The notes: generated by a model not told the origin, from the letters alone. Counted from the stretch's first letter, positions 1 to 8,833 are shown. The stretch: 32,251 nt of DNA from Thermoplasmata archaeon (GCA_021836665.1 JAKBHQ010000050.1:1-32251), one strand, 5' to 3'. Numbers and translations: made by a program.

Positions 1-1
1 C

Positions 2-460
2 ATCCTGATGGCGATCGCAATCCCGACATTCCTTGGAGCCCAGAAATCAGCGCAGGACAGGGCGGCGCAATCGAATATTCGGAACGCACTGACCAACGAG
101 ATCGCATACTTCTCGAGCAATCAGACCTTTGTTGCAGGCGGTACGACGTTCCCCGACCAGAACATGACTACCAAGACTGGAACCTTCTCACAGACGGCTG
201 GCACCGTCTTTGTGACCTTGGCCCCCACGACTCAAACCTCTGGGCAAGCAGCTGGCGTGTGTCTCGCGTCCTACTCGGCATCTGGAAACGTATACGGAGT
301 CTATGAACTGAGCGGAGCCCCTTCCGGTGATGGTACCTACTACTACAAGGCAACTGCAACTACTGCGGATCCCTGCACAGGATTCACGACGGCAAGTCCA
401 CCTGCCACTCTCGTTACCACTGGTGACGGATGGTATGCACAAGGTACCAATCCCTGGTAA
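2..460 (+). CDS. Type IV pilin, 5' end outside the window
   Basis: This is the C-terminal 152 residues of a class III-signal pilin; the reading frame is open to the left edge, so the leader peptide and start lie upstream. The visible N-terminus (ILMAIAIPTFLGAQKSAQDR) matches the end of the hydrophobic N-terminal helix of type IV pilins and its move into the amphipathic part (AAQSNIRNALT). The rest is a Ser/Thr/Gly-rich globular domain with two Cys (in GVCLAS and DPCTGF) that could form the C-terminal disulfide loop of pilins. The next gene is a prepilin peptidase and then come pilM/N/O, which supports a structural pilin. It could be a major pilin or a minor pseudopilin; the sequence does not decide this. 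A hairpin follows the stop. Confidence 0.85.
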   Translation: MLMAIAIPTFLGAQKSAQDRAAQSNIRNALTNEIAYFSSNQTFVAGGTTFPDQNMTTKTGTFSQTAGTVFVTLAPTTQTSGQAAGVCLASYSASGNVYGVYELSGAPSGDGTYYYKATATTADPCTGFTTASPPATLVTTGDGWYAQGTNPW

Positions 461-535
461 TCGTTGACTGAAAACGGTAATCCGTTCAGCTGGATTCGAC
501 TGAGCTGATTCCTTGCAGATGGTTGATCGAATGGA

Positions 536-571
536 ATATGAGCCCTGGCGAGAACTCGTCGGGGCTCATAT
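536..571 (+). terminator. Hairpin after the pilin gene, probable terminator
   Basis: A perfect 10-bp stem (ATATGAGCCC, 536-545, with GGGCTCATAT, 562-571) encloses a loop that can itself pair partly (GCGAG/CTCGT). It lies 76 bases after the pilin stop. The downstream tract is only weakly T-rich, so it may end or protect the pilin transcript rather than be a full intrinsic terminator. Confidence 0.5.
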
Positions 572-659
572 AATTTGCATGTTGATCTGACCACAGCCCC
601 CTCAATTGTGAGTTGAAATTATTGGTTCAGGTGGTCATGTTCACTGTCGATACTTCGAC

Positions 660-1427
660 GTGTACGTGATGGGTTTCGCACTTGTTCTGTTGCTTGGAGT
701 GGTATTCGGTTCTTTCGCGAATGTAGTTATTCATAGGGTACCTGCGGGTGTTTCGATCTCTACTCCGAGGTCCAGCTGCCCGAATTGTGGTTTGCAAATT
801 GCAGCGAAGGATAATGTGCCAGTCATTTCGTGGATCCTTCTTCGCGGTAGATGTCGCTTCTGTGCGGTACCTATTTCGATCCGATATCCGTTGGTCGAAA
901 TTGGACTGGGTGCCATATTCTTATTTAGCGCTTTGACAATAGGATTTTCAGCTGCACTTCCGGGCATCCTGGTAACAGATCTTGTTGGTCTTGCCGCCGC
1001 TGCTATAGATCTTGAGAGTCGGCGAATTCCGAATCGACTTACTCTTTGGGGAGGCGTCGGTGTTGCCATAGCAGTTGTCGCATCCTCGCTCCTGACTGGT
1101 CATGTGTTACTGCTTTACTATTCATTTATCGGTGGCGCTATCGGATTTGGATTCCCGTTTGTGATCGCGGTTCTCAGTCGTGGAGGCATGGGAATGGGTG
1201 ATGCCAAATTGTCGCTGGTTCTCGGTCTGTCCGTCGGGATTCTCGGACCCAAGTACCTTTTCTACTTCTTTCTGCTGACATTCGGCTTCGGGTCTCTATT
1301 TGGAGTCGGGATGATGGTGGCGCGGAAGTTGTCACGAAAGGACACCCTTGCATTTGGCCCATTCCTATACGCGGGGTTCCTGTCGGTTCAGCTTGTATGG
1401 CATCTTTTAGCGTCTGGCAGACCCTAA
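660..1427 (+). CDS. pilD: Prepilin peptidase (A24 family, PilD/TadV type)
   Basis: This is a membrane aspartic peptidase that cleaves, and in many species N-methylates, type IV prepilins. The 255-residue product begins with a hydrophobic helix, then the cytoplasmic cysteine domain with two CxxC pairs (CPNC near residue 40 and CRFC near 61), then several more membrane helices. The two catalytic aspartates are visible: D117 in AAIDLESRRIPN and D181 in GMGMGDAKLS, the GxGD motif. Length and architecture are those of a full bifunctional enzyme. The start is GTG at 660; an in-frame ATG three codons later at 669 is equally possible, and neither has a clear ribosome binding site. It sits between the pilin and pilM genes on the same strand. 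Confidence 0.92.
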   Translation: MYVMGFALVLLLGVVFGSFANVVIHRVPAGVSISTPRSSCPNCGLQIAAKDNVPVISWILLRGRCRFCAVPISIRYPLVEIGLGAIFLFSALTIGFSAALPGILVTDLVGLAAAAIDLESRRIPNRLTLWGGVGVAIAVVASSLLTGHVLLLYYSFIGGAIGFGFPFVIAVLSRGGMGMGDAKLSLVLGLSVGILGPKYLFYFFLLTFGFGSLFGVGMMVARKLSRKDTLAFGPFLYAGFLSVQLVWHLLASGRP

Positions 1428-1506
1428 AGGTTTTCACTAAAAGGATCGATTCAATTAGAAGGACAGCGGTCGCTGTATCTTTCGCATATGGTTCGAGGAG
1501 TCGCTC

Positions 1507-3279
1507 GTGGCGAACCGGGTAGTTGGAATTGATATCGGGAGCTACGCCGTAAAGGTTGTGGAAATTGAGGGCGACAAGTCGACTCAGCGCATTACTGCCT
1601 TAGCCCAGGCGGTGCTTCCCGATGGTGCGAGCCAACTGGGAGAAGTGGCCAATGCCGATGCTGTGGCTCAGACCCTGAGGACTGTTCTCAAGAAAGCCGG
1701 CGTTGTATCCAAGGTTGCCGTCGTGGGAGTGTCGGGTACGAGGGTAGTCATAAGGACTTCACAGCTTCCTGCAATGGCGTCGAACGAATTGGATGCTGCG
1801 GTCTCCTATGAGGCAATCGAGCTCCTTCCGATTCCCGAGAAGGATCTGGTCAGCTCCTACGTAATTCAGGGCTCTCTGACCGGTGGAGGCGGCGAGTCGT
1901 ACTCCGAAGTCTTGATAGCTGGAGCTTACTCGAAGGTTATTGAAGCCGCTACGAAGGCCATTCAGAAGGCCGGTCTCAAGGTGCAGGCGGTTGATGTCGG
2001 TGCCTTGGCAACTCAAAAGGCAATCAGTTGGTTGAACCGGATAGAACGTGACCGGACTGATGACGAGAAAGTTGTTGCCACAAGCCAGGTGGTTGTGGAC
2101 GTAGGTTCGCAGCTCACCGAGATAAGTTTTGTAGATTCCGGAAAGGTCAAGTTCGTAAGGACAATTGTCCGAGGTTCAGAGAATATTACTGCGGCGATAA
2201 AGGCCGCTGGAGATGGCACCTGGGAGGAAGCCGAACTTGCGAAGCGGGAGTATTCCGTTTCTGAGCTTGATTCACACCTTGATTCTGGGATAGAGGATGC
2301 GATCAAGACCGCTGTGTCACACCTGGTCGGCGAGATAACCTCCACCATCGATTTCTATCAACTCCAGTCCGGTAGTTCAAATATCGATAAAGTCTGGTTG
2401 GTAGGAAGTGGCTCCAGGGCGAACGGCATAGCTGAGGCGCTGCACGAGCGTACAGGATTTGAAGTAGCTCATCCCGCAATGGTCGCAGCGGTGAAAGAGA
2501 GTGTCGGCGAGCTCAGCCTGCAAGACGAGAGCATCGTTGATTATGGTTTTCTGACGGCATTGGGGCTTGCCCTACACGGAATGTTCGACTTTCAGTCGTC
2601 CATCGATCTGAGCATGAAGAGGCTCGCCGCTTCGAGGAAGGAGCGTGCAAAGGACGTTTATGGTGGCGTGGGAGTGCTTTTGGTTGCCGCCGGTCTGTCT
2701 TCATTTTGGTATCTTGGCGAGAGGCAAGTTTCGCAACTAACCAATTCCGTTGTCTCAGGTCAGGCAGCGGTGTCTGCGCTTCAAGCCCAGCTGGTGACAC
2801 TTGCACCGATTTCCAAAATGCAGACCACTCTCAAGGCGGACGAGGGCTACTTAGCACAGACGATGCAAGATGACGTTGCCTGGGACAAGGTCATAGCATC
2901 TATCGGAAATGCGACCCCAACTGATAGCTGGATGAATTCACTTCAACTAACAACCGCCACCCCCGCACAGGCGGTAAGCGCTACCGCATCTACTGGTCCG
3001 TCACCTATCGCTGTAACGATCAGTTTCAATAGTTGTTCTCAGCAATCGCCTATCGATTGGATCAATTCAGCAGCGTCTATTAGCGGTGTCGGATCGACCT
3101 GGGTGTCGTCCTCAAATGTGAATCCGATAGTGGAGGGTGGCACGGGCTGTCCAGGCTTTCCTGCCACTGGTACAAATGCAAAGCAGATTGGATTGGGTAC
3201 CTTCTCGTCGTCGACGACGTTGAATCCGCAACTCTACGCGGTTCCAGTATCCAACTATTTGGGCGGAGGAGCTCAATGA
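1507..3279 (+). CDS. pilM: PilM-PilN fusion protein of the type IV pilus
   Basis: This 590-residue protein joins two pilus assembly proteins that are normally separate. Residues 1 to about 355 form an actin-like PilM domain: VVGIDIGSYAVKVVEI at the N-terminus is the phosphate-1 loop, VVVDVGSQLTEISFV near 195 is a second nucleotide-binding strand, and VWLVGSGSRANGIAEAL near 298 is the adenosine loop. Near residues 365-372 comes SIDLSMKR, which looks like the INLLP-type peptide at the PilN N-terminus that docks into PilM. One membrane helix (about 385-403), a short coiled coil and a Ser/Thr-rich periplasmic PilN-like domain follow. GTG start. The stop overlaps the pilO start by 4 bases (ATGA). 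The protein probably links the cytoplasmic ring to the inner-membrane PilN/PilO platform in a single chain. Confidence 0.9.
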   Translation: MANRVVGIDIGSYAVKVVEIEGDKSTQRITALAQAVLPDGASQLGEVANADAVAQTLRTVLKKAGVVSKVAVVGVSGTRVVIRTSQLPAMASNELDAAVSYEAIELLPIPEKDLVSSYVIQGSLTGGGGESYSEVLIAGAYSKVIEAATKAIQKAGLKVQAVDVGALATQKAISWLNRIERDRTDDEKVVATSQVVVDVGSQLTEISFVDSGKVKFVRTIVRGSENITAAIKAAGDGTWEEAELAKREYSVSELDSHLDSGIEDAIKTAVSHLVGEITSTIDFYQLQSGSSNIDKVWLVGSGSRANGIAEALHERTGFEVAHPAMVAAVKESVGELSLQDESIVDYGFLTALGLALHGMFDFQSSIDLSMKRLAASRKERAKDVYGGVGVLLVAAGLSSFWYLGERQVSQLTNSVVSGQAAVSALQAQLVTLAPISKMQTTLKADEGYLAQTMQDDVAWDKVIASIGNATPTDSWMNSLQLTTATPAQAVSATASTGPSPIAVTISFNSCSQQSPIDWINSAASISGVGSTWVSSSNVNPIVEGGTGCPGFPATGTNAKQIGLGTFSSSTTLNPQLYAVPVSNYLGGGAQ

Positions 3280-3857
3280 AAGCTGATCGGAAAACTATAA
3301 GGATCCTAGCGATGGTCCTCGCAGTAATAGCGGTGTCAGCAGGCTGGTACCTCGCTCTTTATAGCCCGCAGAAGTCGAAGATTTCAGCACTGAATGCGCA
3401 GGCTGCGTCTATTGCATCGCAAAGGTCTACCTTGGCTGCTCAAGTGAGCCAGCTCAACTCCGCAAAGAGGAATGTCTCATCGCTGAAAGCTCAGTTGGCT
3501 CGGGTCAGCTCGGCACTTCCGGCGACTCCGCAACTCTCACAATTTCTAACGAACCTACAAACGGCTGCCTCAAGTGCGGGTGTGTCCGAGGTTACAGTCT
3601 CACCTACGGCGCCAGCGGCCATTTCTCAGGCGGTTCCGGGAGTTCCTGCGGGCGTTACCTCTTTGGCAGTTACATTCAGCGTGGATGGTCAATACTCCGC
3701 TTTGCTCGGGTTTTTACATAACCTGGACGGGCTTCCCCGACTGATTCTTGTCAAGTCAGTGTCCCTTGGCACTAAGTCATCCAACAGTGCAAGTAGTGGT
3801 ACTAGCAGTCCATTACTTAGCGCGCAGATCCAGGCCTCCATCTTCGAGGCACAGTAG
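3276..3857 (+). CDS. pilO: PilO-like pilus assembly protein
   Basis: This is a 193-residue bitopic membrane protein. A short basic cytoplasmic tail (MKADRKTIR) precedes one membrane helix (about residues 9-29). A periplasmic coiled coil rich in Ala, Ser, Gln and Leu (about 33-80) follows, and then a ferredoxin-like-fold region (VTSLAVTFSVDGQYSALLGFLHNLDGLPRLI is its hallmark stretch, at about 125-158, given here only in part). These are the features of PilO/GspM, which pairs with PilN in the inner-membrane alignment complex. Its start overlaps the pilMN stop by 4 bases, so the two are translationally coupled and should be made in equal amounts. Confidence 0.85.
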   Translation: MKADRKTIRILAMVLAVIAVSAGWYLALYSPQKSKISALNAQAASIASQRSTLAAQVSQLNSAKRNVSSLKAQLARVSSALPATPQLSQFLTNLQTAASSAGVSEVTVSPTAPAAISQAVPGVPAGVTSLAVTFSVDGQYSALLGFLHNLDGLPRLILVKSVSLGTKSSNSASSGTSSPLLSAQIQASIFEAQ

Positions 3858-3901
3858 AGATATATGAGAGTCGCGTTGCTCGCTAGGAGTGGTAGGTAGC
3901 C

Positions 3902-4288
3902 ATGTTTCTTGAACAGTCAGATCTTGACGATGCGTCGGTCCCCGGCGCTTCGTCTGACGCCCATTCTCTGTCCGACGATGCAGTTATAAGTGATCCTGAC
4001 TCACATGAGCCAAAACGGAAGGCAAAGAAGTTGCTACTACTCGGCCTTTTTGTTGTGGTCGCAGTAGCGGGCATCTTCTATTTGAGATCGTCCTTGACTA
4101 CGAAATCTCCGGCGGCGAACTTGCCAGTCCCGCGTATTCATATTCTCGTCAAAGGTACGCCTCCTCTAGGTGTTGCAAAGCAAGTTCCCACGTCGGTTGT
4201 CGTGACCCGAAATCCATTTGTACCTGCGTCTGGTTCTGGGTCTTCTACTACGTCCAGTAGTACCTCGGGGGTGCCGCCGGCAGGATGA
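3902..4288 (+). CDS. Single-pass membrane protein, PilP-like, end of the pilus operon
   Basis: The product has 128 residues: an acidic, Ser/Asp-rich cytoplasmic region of about 38 residues, a basic KRKAKK stretch, one membrane helix (about residues 43-61), then a short outer part. That part ends in VVTRNPFVP and a low-complexity Ser/Thr/Gly tail. The RNPF motif resembles the RDPF signature of PilP and other short pilus/type II secretion proteins that bind the PilN-PilO pair. Its position directly after pilO, 44 bases on and on the same strand, supports the assignment. The family match rests on a short motif only, so the call is tentative. Confidence 0.55.
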   Translation: MFLEQSDLDDASVPGASSDAHSLSDDAVISDPDSHEPKRKAKKLLLLGLFVVVAVAGIFYLRSSLTTKSPAANLPVPRIHILVKGTPPLGVAKQVPTSVVVTRNPFVPASGSGSSTTSSSTSGVPPAG

Positions 4289-4518
4289 TGCAAAATGGCT
4301 GTAGAGCCGTTAGATGCGCCCTGTCTGTGATGGCAACGAAGTGACCCCTGGAACTTCGCAATTGGTGTGCCTGGACCGTTTTGGTCAATCGATCGGGGGC
4401 ATAGGTTGCCTGAGGAGGTCGGCTTGACAACGTCCCACGATCTTGGATCGAAGATCGGTTGATTTTCAAGTGCTACGGCACAATAGGTGTTTAGCTTGGG
4501 CTCAATTAGGCTCGGAGG

Positions 4519-5673
4519 ATGCTTAGATTTCTAACCGCCGGCGAGTCGCACGGCAGGGCTCTGGTAGTAATTGTCGAAGGTCTACCCGCTGGCCTGGAGA
4601 TTACCGAAGATGAGATTCAGGGCGAACTTGCCAGGCGCAGACTCGGATTTGGGCGAGGGCCCAGGATGCGGTTCGAGGCAGATTCAATCACGCTGCTTGC
4701 TGGTATTCGTCATGGAAGGACGATTGGGTCGCCAGTAGCGATTGAGATCGGAAATTCTGAGTGGGATAGAAAATGGTCTGAGGAGATGTCCCCGCACCCA
4801 GGGCAGCCATCCAAGATTTTGACCCAACCTCGACCGGGTCACGCCGATCTCGCAGGAATGATTAAGTATGGACTTAGTGATGCCCGCGATGTTCTTGAGC
4901 GGGCCTCCGCCCGAGAAACTGCTGCACGTGTAGTTGCGGGTTGCCTATCGAAGGCGCTCTTATCTGAGATCGGGGTCGGCATCCTCTCTCATGTGACTCA
5001 GATTGGATCAGTTGAGATAAAGGCTACAGATTCACTTCCGACCTTAGAAGATCTCCCGAAAATTGACACGTCGTCTGTTAGGTGTTGGCTCCCTGAGTTT
5101 GAAGAACTTATGGTTGCGGAAATCAAGGCGGCTGCGAAGATAGGTGATTCGCTTGGCGGTGCAGCTGAAGTTGTTGCATTTGGTGTCCCCGTGGGCTTAG
5201 GGAGCCATGTGCATTGGGACAGAAAGATCGATGGTCTGCTTGGTCAGGCGTTAATGAGCATTCAAGCCGTCAAGGCGGTTTCAATTGGGGATGGTGTCGA
5301 CATCGCCTATAGGAGGGGATCAGAAGCCCATGATGCGATCCATTGGGATGCTGATGATCAGTCGTACTATCGTAGGACACATCGTTCAGGTGGAGTAGAG
5401 GGCGGCATCACAACTGGTAGTCCATTGAGGGCTAAAGCTTGGATGAAGCCGCTGGCAACACTAAATCGTCCCGTAATTGCGACAGTCGATACTGAAACCA
5501 AGGAATCTGTTGTTTCCTTCAAGGAGCGAACGGACGTTACCGCTGTTCCGGCCATGGGCGTTGTAGCCGAGTCGATGGTCGCGTTTGTACTGCTATCGGA
5601 GGCGTTGCGAAAGTTCGGTGGAGATTCGGTAGTCGAGTTTTCTAGGAACTTCAAAGCTGCAAGTGGCGGGTAG
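4519..5673 (+). CDS. aroC: Chorismate synthase
   Basis: The enzyme catalyses the last shikimate-pathway step, the anti-1,4 elimination of phosphate from EPSP to give chorismate, using reduced FMN that is not consumed overall. All three family signatures are present: GESHGRALVVIVEGLPAGL at the N-terminus, RPGHADLAG near residue 114, and RASARETAARV near 133. The length (384 residues) is normal for the bacterial monofunctional enzyme. GGAGG sits directly against the ATG, unusually close for a ribosome binding site; the start is nevertheless fixed by the conserved MLRFLTAGESHG opening. aroB follows after about 0.15 kb. The shikimate kinase gene that lies between them in many actinobacteria is missing here. 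Confidence 0.97.
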   Translation: MLRFLTAGESHGRALVVIVEGLPAGLEITEDEIQGELARRRLGFGRGPRMRFEADSITLLAGIRHGRTIGSPVAIEIGNSEWDRKWSEEMSPHPGQPSKILTQPRPGHADLAGMIKYGLSDARDVLERASARETAARVVAGCLSKALLSEIGVGILSHVTQIGSVEIKATDSLPTLEDLPKIDTSSVRCWLPEFEELMVAEIKAAAKIGDSLGGAAEVVAFGVPVGLGSHVHWDRKIDGLLGQALMSIQAVKAVSIGDGVDIAYRRGSEAHDAIHWDADDQSYYRRTHRSGGVEGGITTGSPLRAKAWMKPLATLNRPVIATVDTETKESVVSFKERTDVTAVPAMGVVAESMVAFVLLSEALRKFGGDSVVEFSRNFKAASGG

Positions 5674-5830
5674 CGCACATAGTTAGCTACGTCTGGGAAC
5701 TCGCAAATTAGCGGCAAAGGCGCCTTATCGTTCCATAAGTTGTTTTAGGAACTTTAAATGTTACCTGTGTGAGGCCTTTTTGGGGGTTGCCCTATCGGAG
5801 GTCTATTGGTGCCCAGAGAGGGGATTTGGG

Positions 5831-6868
5831 TTGGGTGTTAGGCGTGTACAAGTTGAATTGGAGGAGCGCAGCTATCCTATCTTGATTGGTGGAGGTGCTC
5901 TTTCGGAGTTACCCGGACTAATTGGCCCGAAGGTTTCTAAAGTGGCCGTTGTCACTCAGGCGTCAATCCCTCTGTCACTGGACATTCGCCAACCCGTCAA
6001 AGTAATTACGGTTCCCGACGGGGAGGTTGCAAAAAGTTTTGTGACCTTAGAGCGTGTGATTAGTGAGTTTGTGGAGTTTGGACTTTCTCGGGCTGACCTA
6101 GTTATTGGATTCGGAGGGGGAGTTGTAACAGATCTCGCTGGCTTTGCTGCATCTATCTACCACCGTGGAGTGACATTGGTGAATGTACCAACAACTCTTC
6201 TAGGTATGGTCGACGCTGCAATCGGTGGGAAGACGGCCATCAATATTCGAGAGGGAAAGAATCTCGTCGGAAGTTTCCATCAGCCCCGAGCTGTCATTTG
6301 TGACACGAACCTGCTGGAGACTCTACCTCTTGAGGAGCTTCTGTGTGGTCGGGGAGAGATGGCGAAGTACGCATTTTTGGGTGCCGACAATCTTCTGCAA
6401 CTTCCGCTTGATGCGCAGGTAGAGATATGCGCGGCCATCAAAGCGCAGTTCGTTTCGAGTGATGAAACGGAGGGCGGAACAAGAGCGTTACTCAATTATG
6501 GCCATACGCTTGCTCACGCACTGGAAGCACAAGGAGATTTGGTCGGCGGTGAGCAGAGGATCAAGCACGGACAGGCCGTTGCCATTGGACTTATTTTTGC
6601 CGCCCGATTAGCGCTCTCTTTGGGGCGGATCGACGAATCACGACTCGAAGAGCATCTTATCGTCGTGAGCTCGTTCGGTTTAGATAGCAAACTGCCGGAC
6701 TGGGCCGATCCAGACTTACTCATTGAACTGATGAGGCTCGATAAAAAGGCTATTGATGGCCTTACCTTCGTGTTGGACGGTAAGGGTGGGCTCGAGGTTG
6801 TGAAGAGTATCGCTCCGGGACTTATCAGATCCGAGCTGGAACTCATGGCTAGGGACAGGTGGTCCTAG
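5831..6868 (+). CDS. aroB: 3-Dehydroquinate synthase
   Basis: The enzyme converts DAHP to 3-dehydroquinate, the second step of the shikimate pathway, using NAD+ and a divalent metal. Family motifs are clear: GGGVVTDLAGFAAS (NAD-binding glycine-rich turn), VPTTLLGMVDAAIGGKTAIN, the metal ligand region GRGEMAKY, and the metal-binding histidines in NYGHTLAHALE and RIKHGQAVAIG. From the TTG at 5831 the product is 345 residues and opens GVRRVQVELEERSYPI, as is normal for AroB; AGAGGGGA lies upstream. A second in-frame TTG at 5780 has GAGG five bases before it and would add 17 residues without family support. It probably shares a transcript with aroC. Confidence 0.95.
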   Translation: MGVRRVQVELEERSYPILIGGGALSELPGLIGPKVSKVAVVTQASIPLSLDIRQPVKVITVPDGEVAKSFVTLERVISEFVEFGLSRADLVIGFGGGVVTDLAGFAASIYHRGVTLVNVPTTLLGMVDAAIGGKTAINIREGKNLVGSFHQPRAVICDTNLLETLPLEELLCGRGEMAKYAFLGADNLLQLPLDAQVEICAAIKAQFVSSDETEGGTRALLNYGHTLAHALEAQGDLVGGEQRIKHGQAVAIGLIFAARLALSLGRIDESRLEEHLIVVSSFGLDSKLPDWADPDLLIELMRLDKKAIDGLTFVLDGKGGLEVVKSIAPGLIRSELELMARDRWS

Positions 6869-7035
6869 ATTTTTCTTTGCGCCGAGGTGCTCATGTTCTC
6901 TTTAGTCGTGTGATGGTAGGCATATGCGGAGGCGAAACGCTTAGGGTGATCGGCTTAGAGGTTGAGTTCGCTCGCACTTGTGGCGGCGGTTGTCACCTGA
7001 ACCAGTTGCGAATTGGGTTGTTGAAAGGTTGAATT

Positions 7036-7683
7036 GTGTCATTAGGTCCAGACGGGATTCTCAGGACTCCGAAGGAGCAGCAGGCAGCGAATAGCAGGAA
7101 AAAGAGATGGGTCATCTTGGCGGTCCTTGCGCTCGTTGTGATTGCGGTTCTGACCGATCTGCCCCGTGGTGTAACGCTCGCTGATCGTCAGGCGAACTTG
7201 CAACTAGTTCGGACGACGATCGTCACGGACATGCAGGTATGCAATGCGAGTCTTTCGGATTCGCTGACCGCATTGTCGGGGATACTTTCTGGAACGTCGA
7301 ACCAGGTAGCTACGGCTAAGCAGATCATGGTTCGAGCCGAGTCGACCTGCACGGTTATAGACAACCCAGACCTGTATGATCTGGCTACTCTTGCCCCACC
7401 CACGGCTCTTGAGAATCTGTCAGTAAACATCTCTAAGGCGACGAACAACTATGTTGAGTGGGCATACCCAAATGCAGCCGCTGTGATTGTCGATGCCCAG
7501 GATCTGCTTAAGAATCCGAAAGATGCAAAGGCAATCGCCGACATTCGCGTAAGAGTGCGGAATATGCAATCCGAAGAGCAGGCGGCGAATCTAGTGCTTT
7601 CAACTGCTGCAGAGGACCTGAAGATGACAATCCAACCGTTGAATTTCGATGGAATAAATCAGCTTCCGGCGTCTCTCAGATAG
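7036..7683 (+). CDS. Unknown single-pass membrane protein, LemA-like in appearance
   Basis: I do not recognise a named family with certainty. The 215-residue product has a basic N-terminal tail (about 24 residues), one membrane helix (about 25-42, WVILAVLALVVIAVLTDL) and an exported, mostly helical domain with two Cys (VCNAS near 68 and STCTV near 101). The helical domain, with its long Ala/Gln/Asn-rich segments, resembles extracytoplasmic four-helix domains, but I see no catalytic motif. GTG start, preceded by AAAGG at a suitable distance. It lies 167 bases after aroB on the same strand and converges with nusB; the context gives no functional clue. Confidence 0.7.
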   Translation: MSLGPDGILRTPKEQQAANSRKKRWVILAVLALVVIAVLTDLPRGVTLADRQANLQLVRTTIVTDMQVCNASLSDSLTALSGILSGTSNQVATAKQIMVRAESTCTVIDNPDLYDLATLAPPTALENLSVNISKATNNYVEWAYPNAAAVIVDAQDLLKNPKDAKAIADIRVRVRNMQSEEQAANLVLSTAAEDLKMTIQPLNFDGINQLPASLR

Positions 7684-7836
7684 GTTTGTCGGTCGGGTGG
7701 CCCCCCACAGTCCTTGATGGTCATGATTTATTCTTAGATGCTTGTGCACCAATGGATCGCCGGCAGGCTCTGCTTCAGATTTCGCCAGTCCTAATTAGAA
7801 GGAGCCCCATTGTGAGGGGGCGCCGGTCCAACGTGG

Positions 7837-7856
7837 AAAAATCAGGCTTCGCCTGA
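7837..7856 (-). terminator. Intrinsic terminator built into the nusB stop codon
   Basis: Read on the minus strand, the stem TCAGGC-GAA-GCCTGA (7842-7856) is followed directly by five T residues (7837-7841). The right arm of the stem contains the TGA stop codon of nusB, so the last codons of the gene form the terminator. It closes the pepP-efp-nusB unit. Confidence 0.8.
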
Positions 7857-8267
7857 CCGATTCTGTGGAACCTCCGCCTCTGCACCCCTCTTTATAGTTG
7901 CTAAAATTCCGTTCACGAATTTTGACGAGGAGTCTGTCGAGAATCTTTTTGCGAGTTCGACTGCTTCGGAGATTATAACTGCGTGTGGGGTTTCCGAATT
8001 GGACAACAGCTCACAAGTTGCCAGCCTAAGGATACAGAGGTCGATAACTGGCATCCGGTCGAGGTCCCAACCTCTTGCCGCTGCATCGATTAGTCGGTCG
8101 CCAGTTTCGCGGTTGGCCTCCTCCAACTTCAGGAGGTCAACGACGAACTCCTCTTCTCTTACTGGGAGCTGTTCGAGTAGAGCGCTACTTGTTAGGCCCT
8201 TCATCTCGGCTTCGTAGATCAAGGAGAGAGCCCTTTCCCTGAACAGCCTTCGGTCTTCTGGTGCCAT
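7842..8267 (-). CDS. nusB: Transcription antitermination factor NusB
   Basis: NusB binds boxA RNA together with NusE (ribosomal protein S10) and supports processive transcription of rRNA operons. The 141-residue product has the all-helical NusB layout: RRLFRERALSLIYEAEMKG at the N-terminus, the central WDLDRMPVIDLCILRLATCEL helix (quoted in part), and the C-terminal motif AVIISEAVELAKRFSTDSS followed by FVNGIL, which is the most conserved part of the family. Its ATG shares one base with the efp stop (TGATG), so it is translationally coupled to efp. This gene pair is the usual bacterial arrangement. Confidence 0.95.
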   Translation of the reverse strand: MAPEDRRLFRERALSLIYEAEMKGLTSSALLEQLPVREEEFVVDLLKLEEANRETGDRLIDAAARGWDLDRMPVIDLCILRLATCELLSNSETPHAVIISEAVELAKRFSTDSSSKFVNGILATIKRGAEAEVPQNRSGEA

Positions 8268-8833
8268 CAGGCTCTGGTCAAGTATTCGCCAGACCTTGTA
8301 TCAACCTTTATCTTCTCTCCTGTGTTCACGAAGAGCGGAACTTGAACGACGATTCCCGTTTCGAGCGTGGCAGGCTTTCTCGCGCCCGATACTCGATCGC
8401 CCTGAATACCGGGTTCTGTTTCAGTGACTGTCAACTCGACAGCAGCTGGAAGCTCAGTAGCAACTACTTCACCCTCGTAGGTGCTGAGAGACACGATGTC
8501 CCCTTCTTTGAGAAAGTTGACAGCTGTTCCGAGTACGGTATCCTCTACCTGGAGTTGGTCATAGGTGGCCGTATCCATAAATACGACTTGGGTTCCGTCA
8601 CGATAGAGGAACTGCATGTCGCTCTTATCGATGATCGCCTGGTCGAGCTTCTCGTCGGCTCGATACGTTCTCTCGATTACTGCGCCGGTTCTGAGGTTCT
8701 TCAGTTTCGTTCTAACGAATGCTCCACCTTTCCCAGGCTTCACGTGCTGGAACTCGACGATGCCATATAGGCCGTCAGGTAGATCTAACGTCATTCCGTT
8801 CTTGAAGTCGTTGGTGGAAGTAGAAACTGACAA
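8267..8833 (-). CDS. efp: Elongation factor P
   Basis: EF-P binds between the ribosomal P and E sites and relieves stalling at polyproline stretches. The 188-residue sequence has the three-barrel layout: an N-terminal KOW-like domain with FKNGMTL and the loop KPGKGGAF, whose tip lysine is K35 and is the position modified in many bacteria; the OB domain ([17 protein letters not shown]); and the C-terminal OB domain ending in [15 protein letters not shown], the family signature. The start is TTG at 8833, supported by CCGGAG six bases upstream and by the N-terminus matching other EF-P proteins. It is coupled to nusB by a one-base overlap. Confidence 0.97.
   Translation of the reverse strand: MSVSTSTNDFKNGMTLDLPDGLYGIVEFQHVKPGKGGAFVRTKLKNLRTGAVIERTYRADEKLDQAIIDKSDMQFLYRDGTQVVFMDTATYDQLQVEDTVLGTAVNFLKEGDIVSLSTYEGEVVATELPAAVELTVTETEPGIQGDRVSGARKPATLETGIVVQVPLFVNTGEKIKVDTRSGEYLTRA

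Noticed and set aside
6910..7032. 40-codon plus-strand frame between aroB and the unknown membrane protein
   Set aside because: It starts with GTG-ATG but has no clear ribosome binding site or motif. Too weak to call, although a dehydroquinase or kinase would be expected here; it is far too short for either.
8261..8770. 169-codon plus-strand frame opposite efp
   Set aside because: It is the shadow of the well-supported efp gene, with no family signal of its own.
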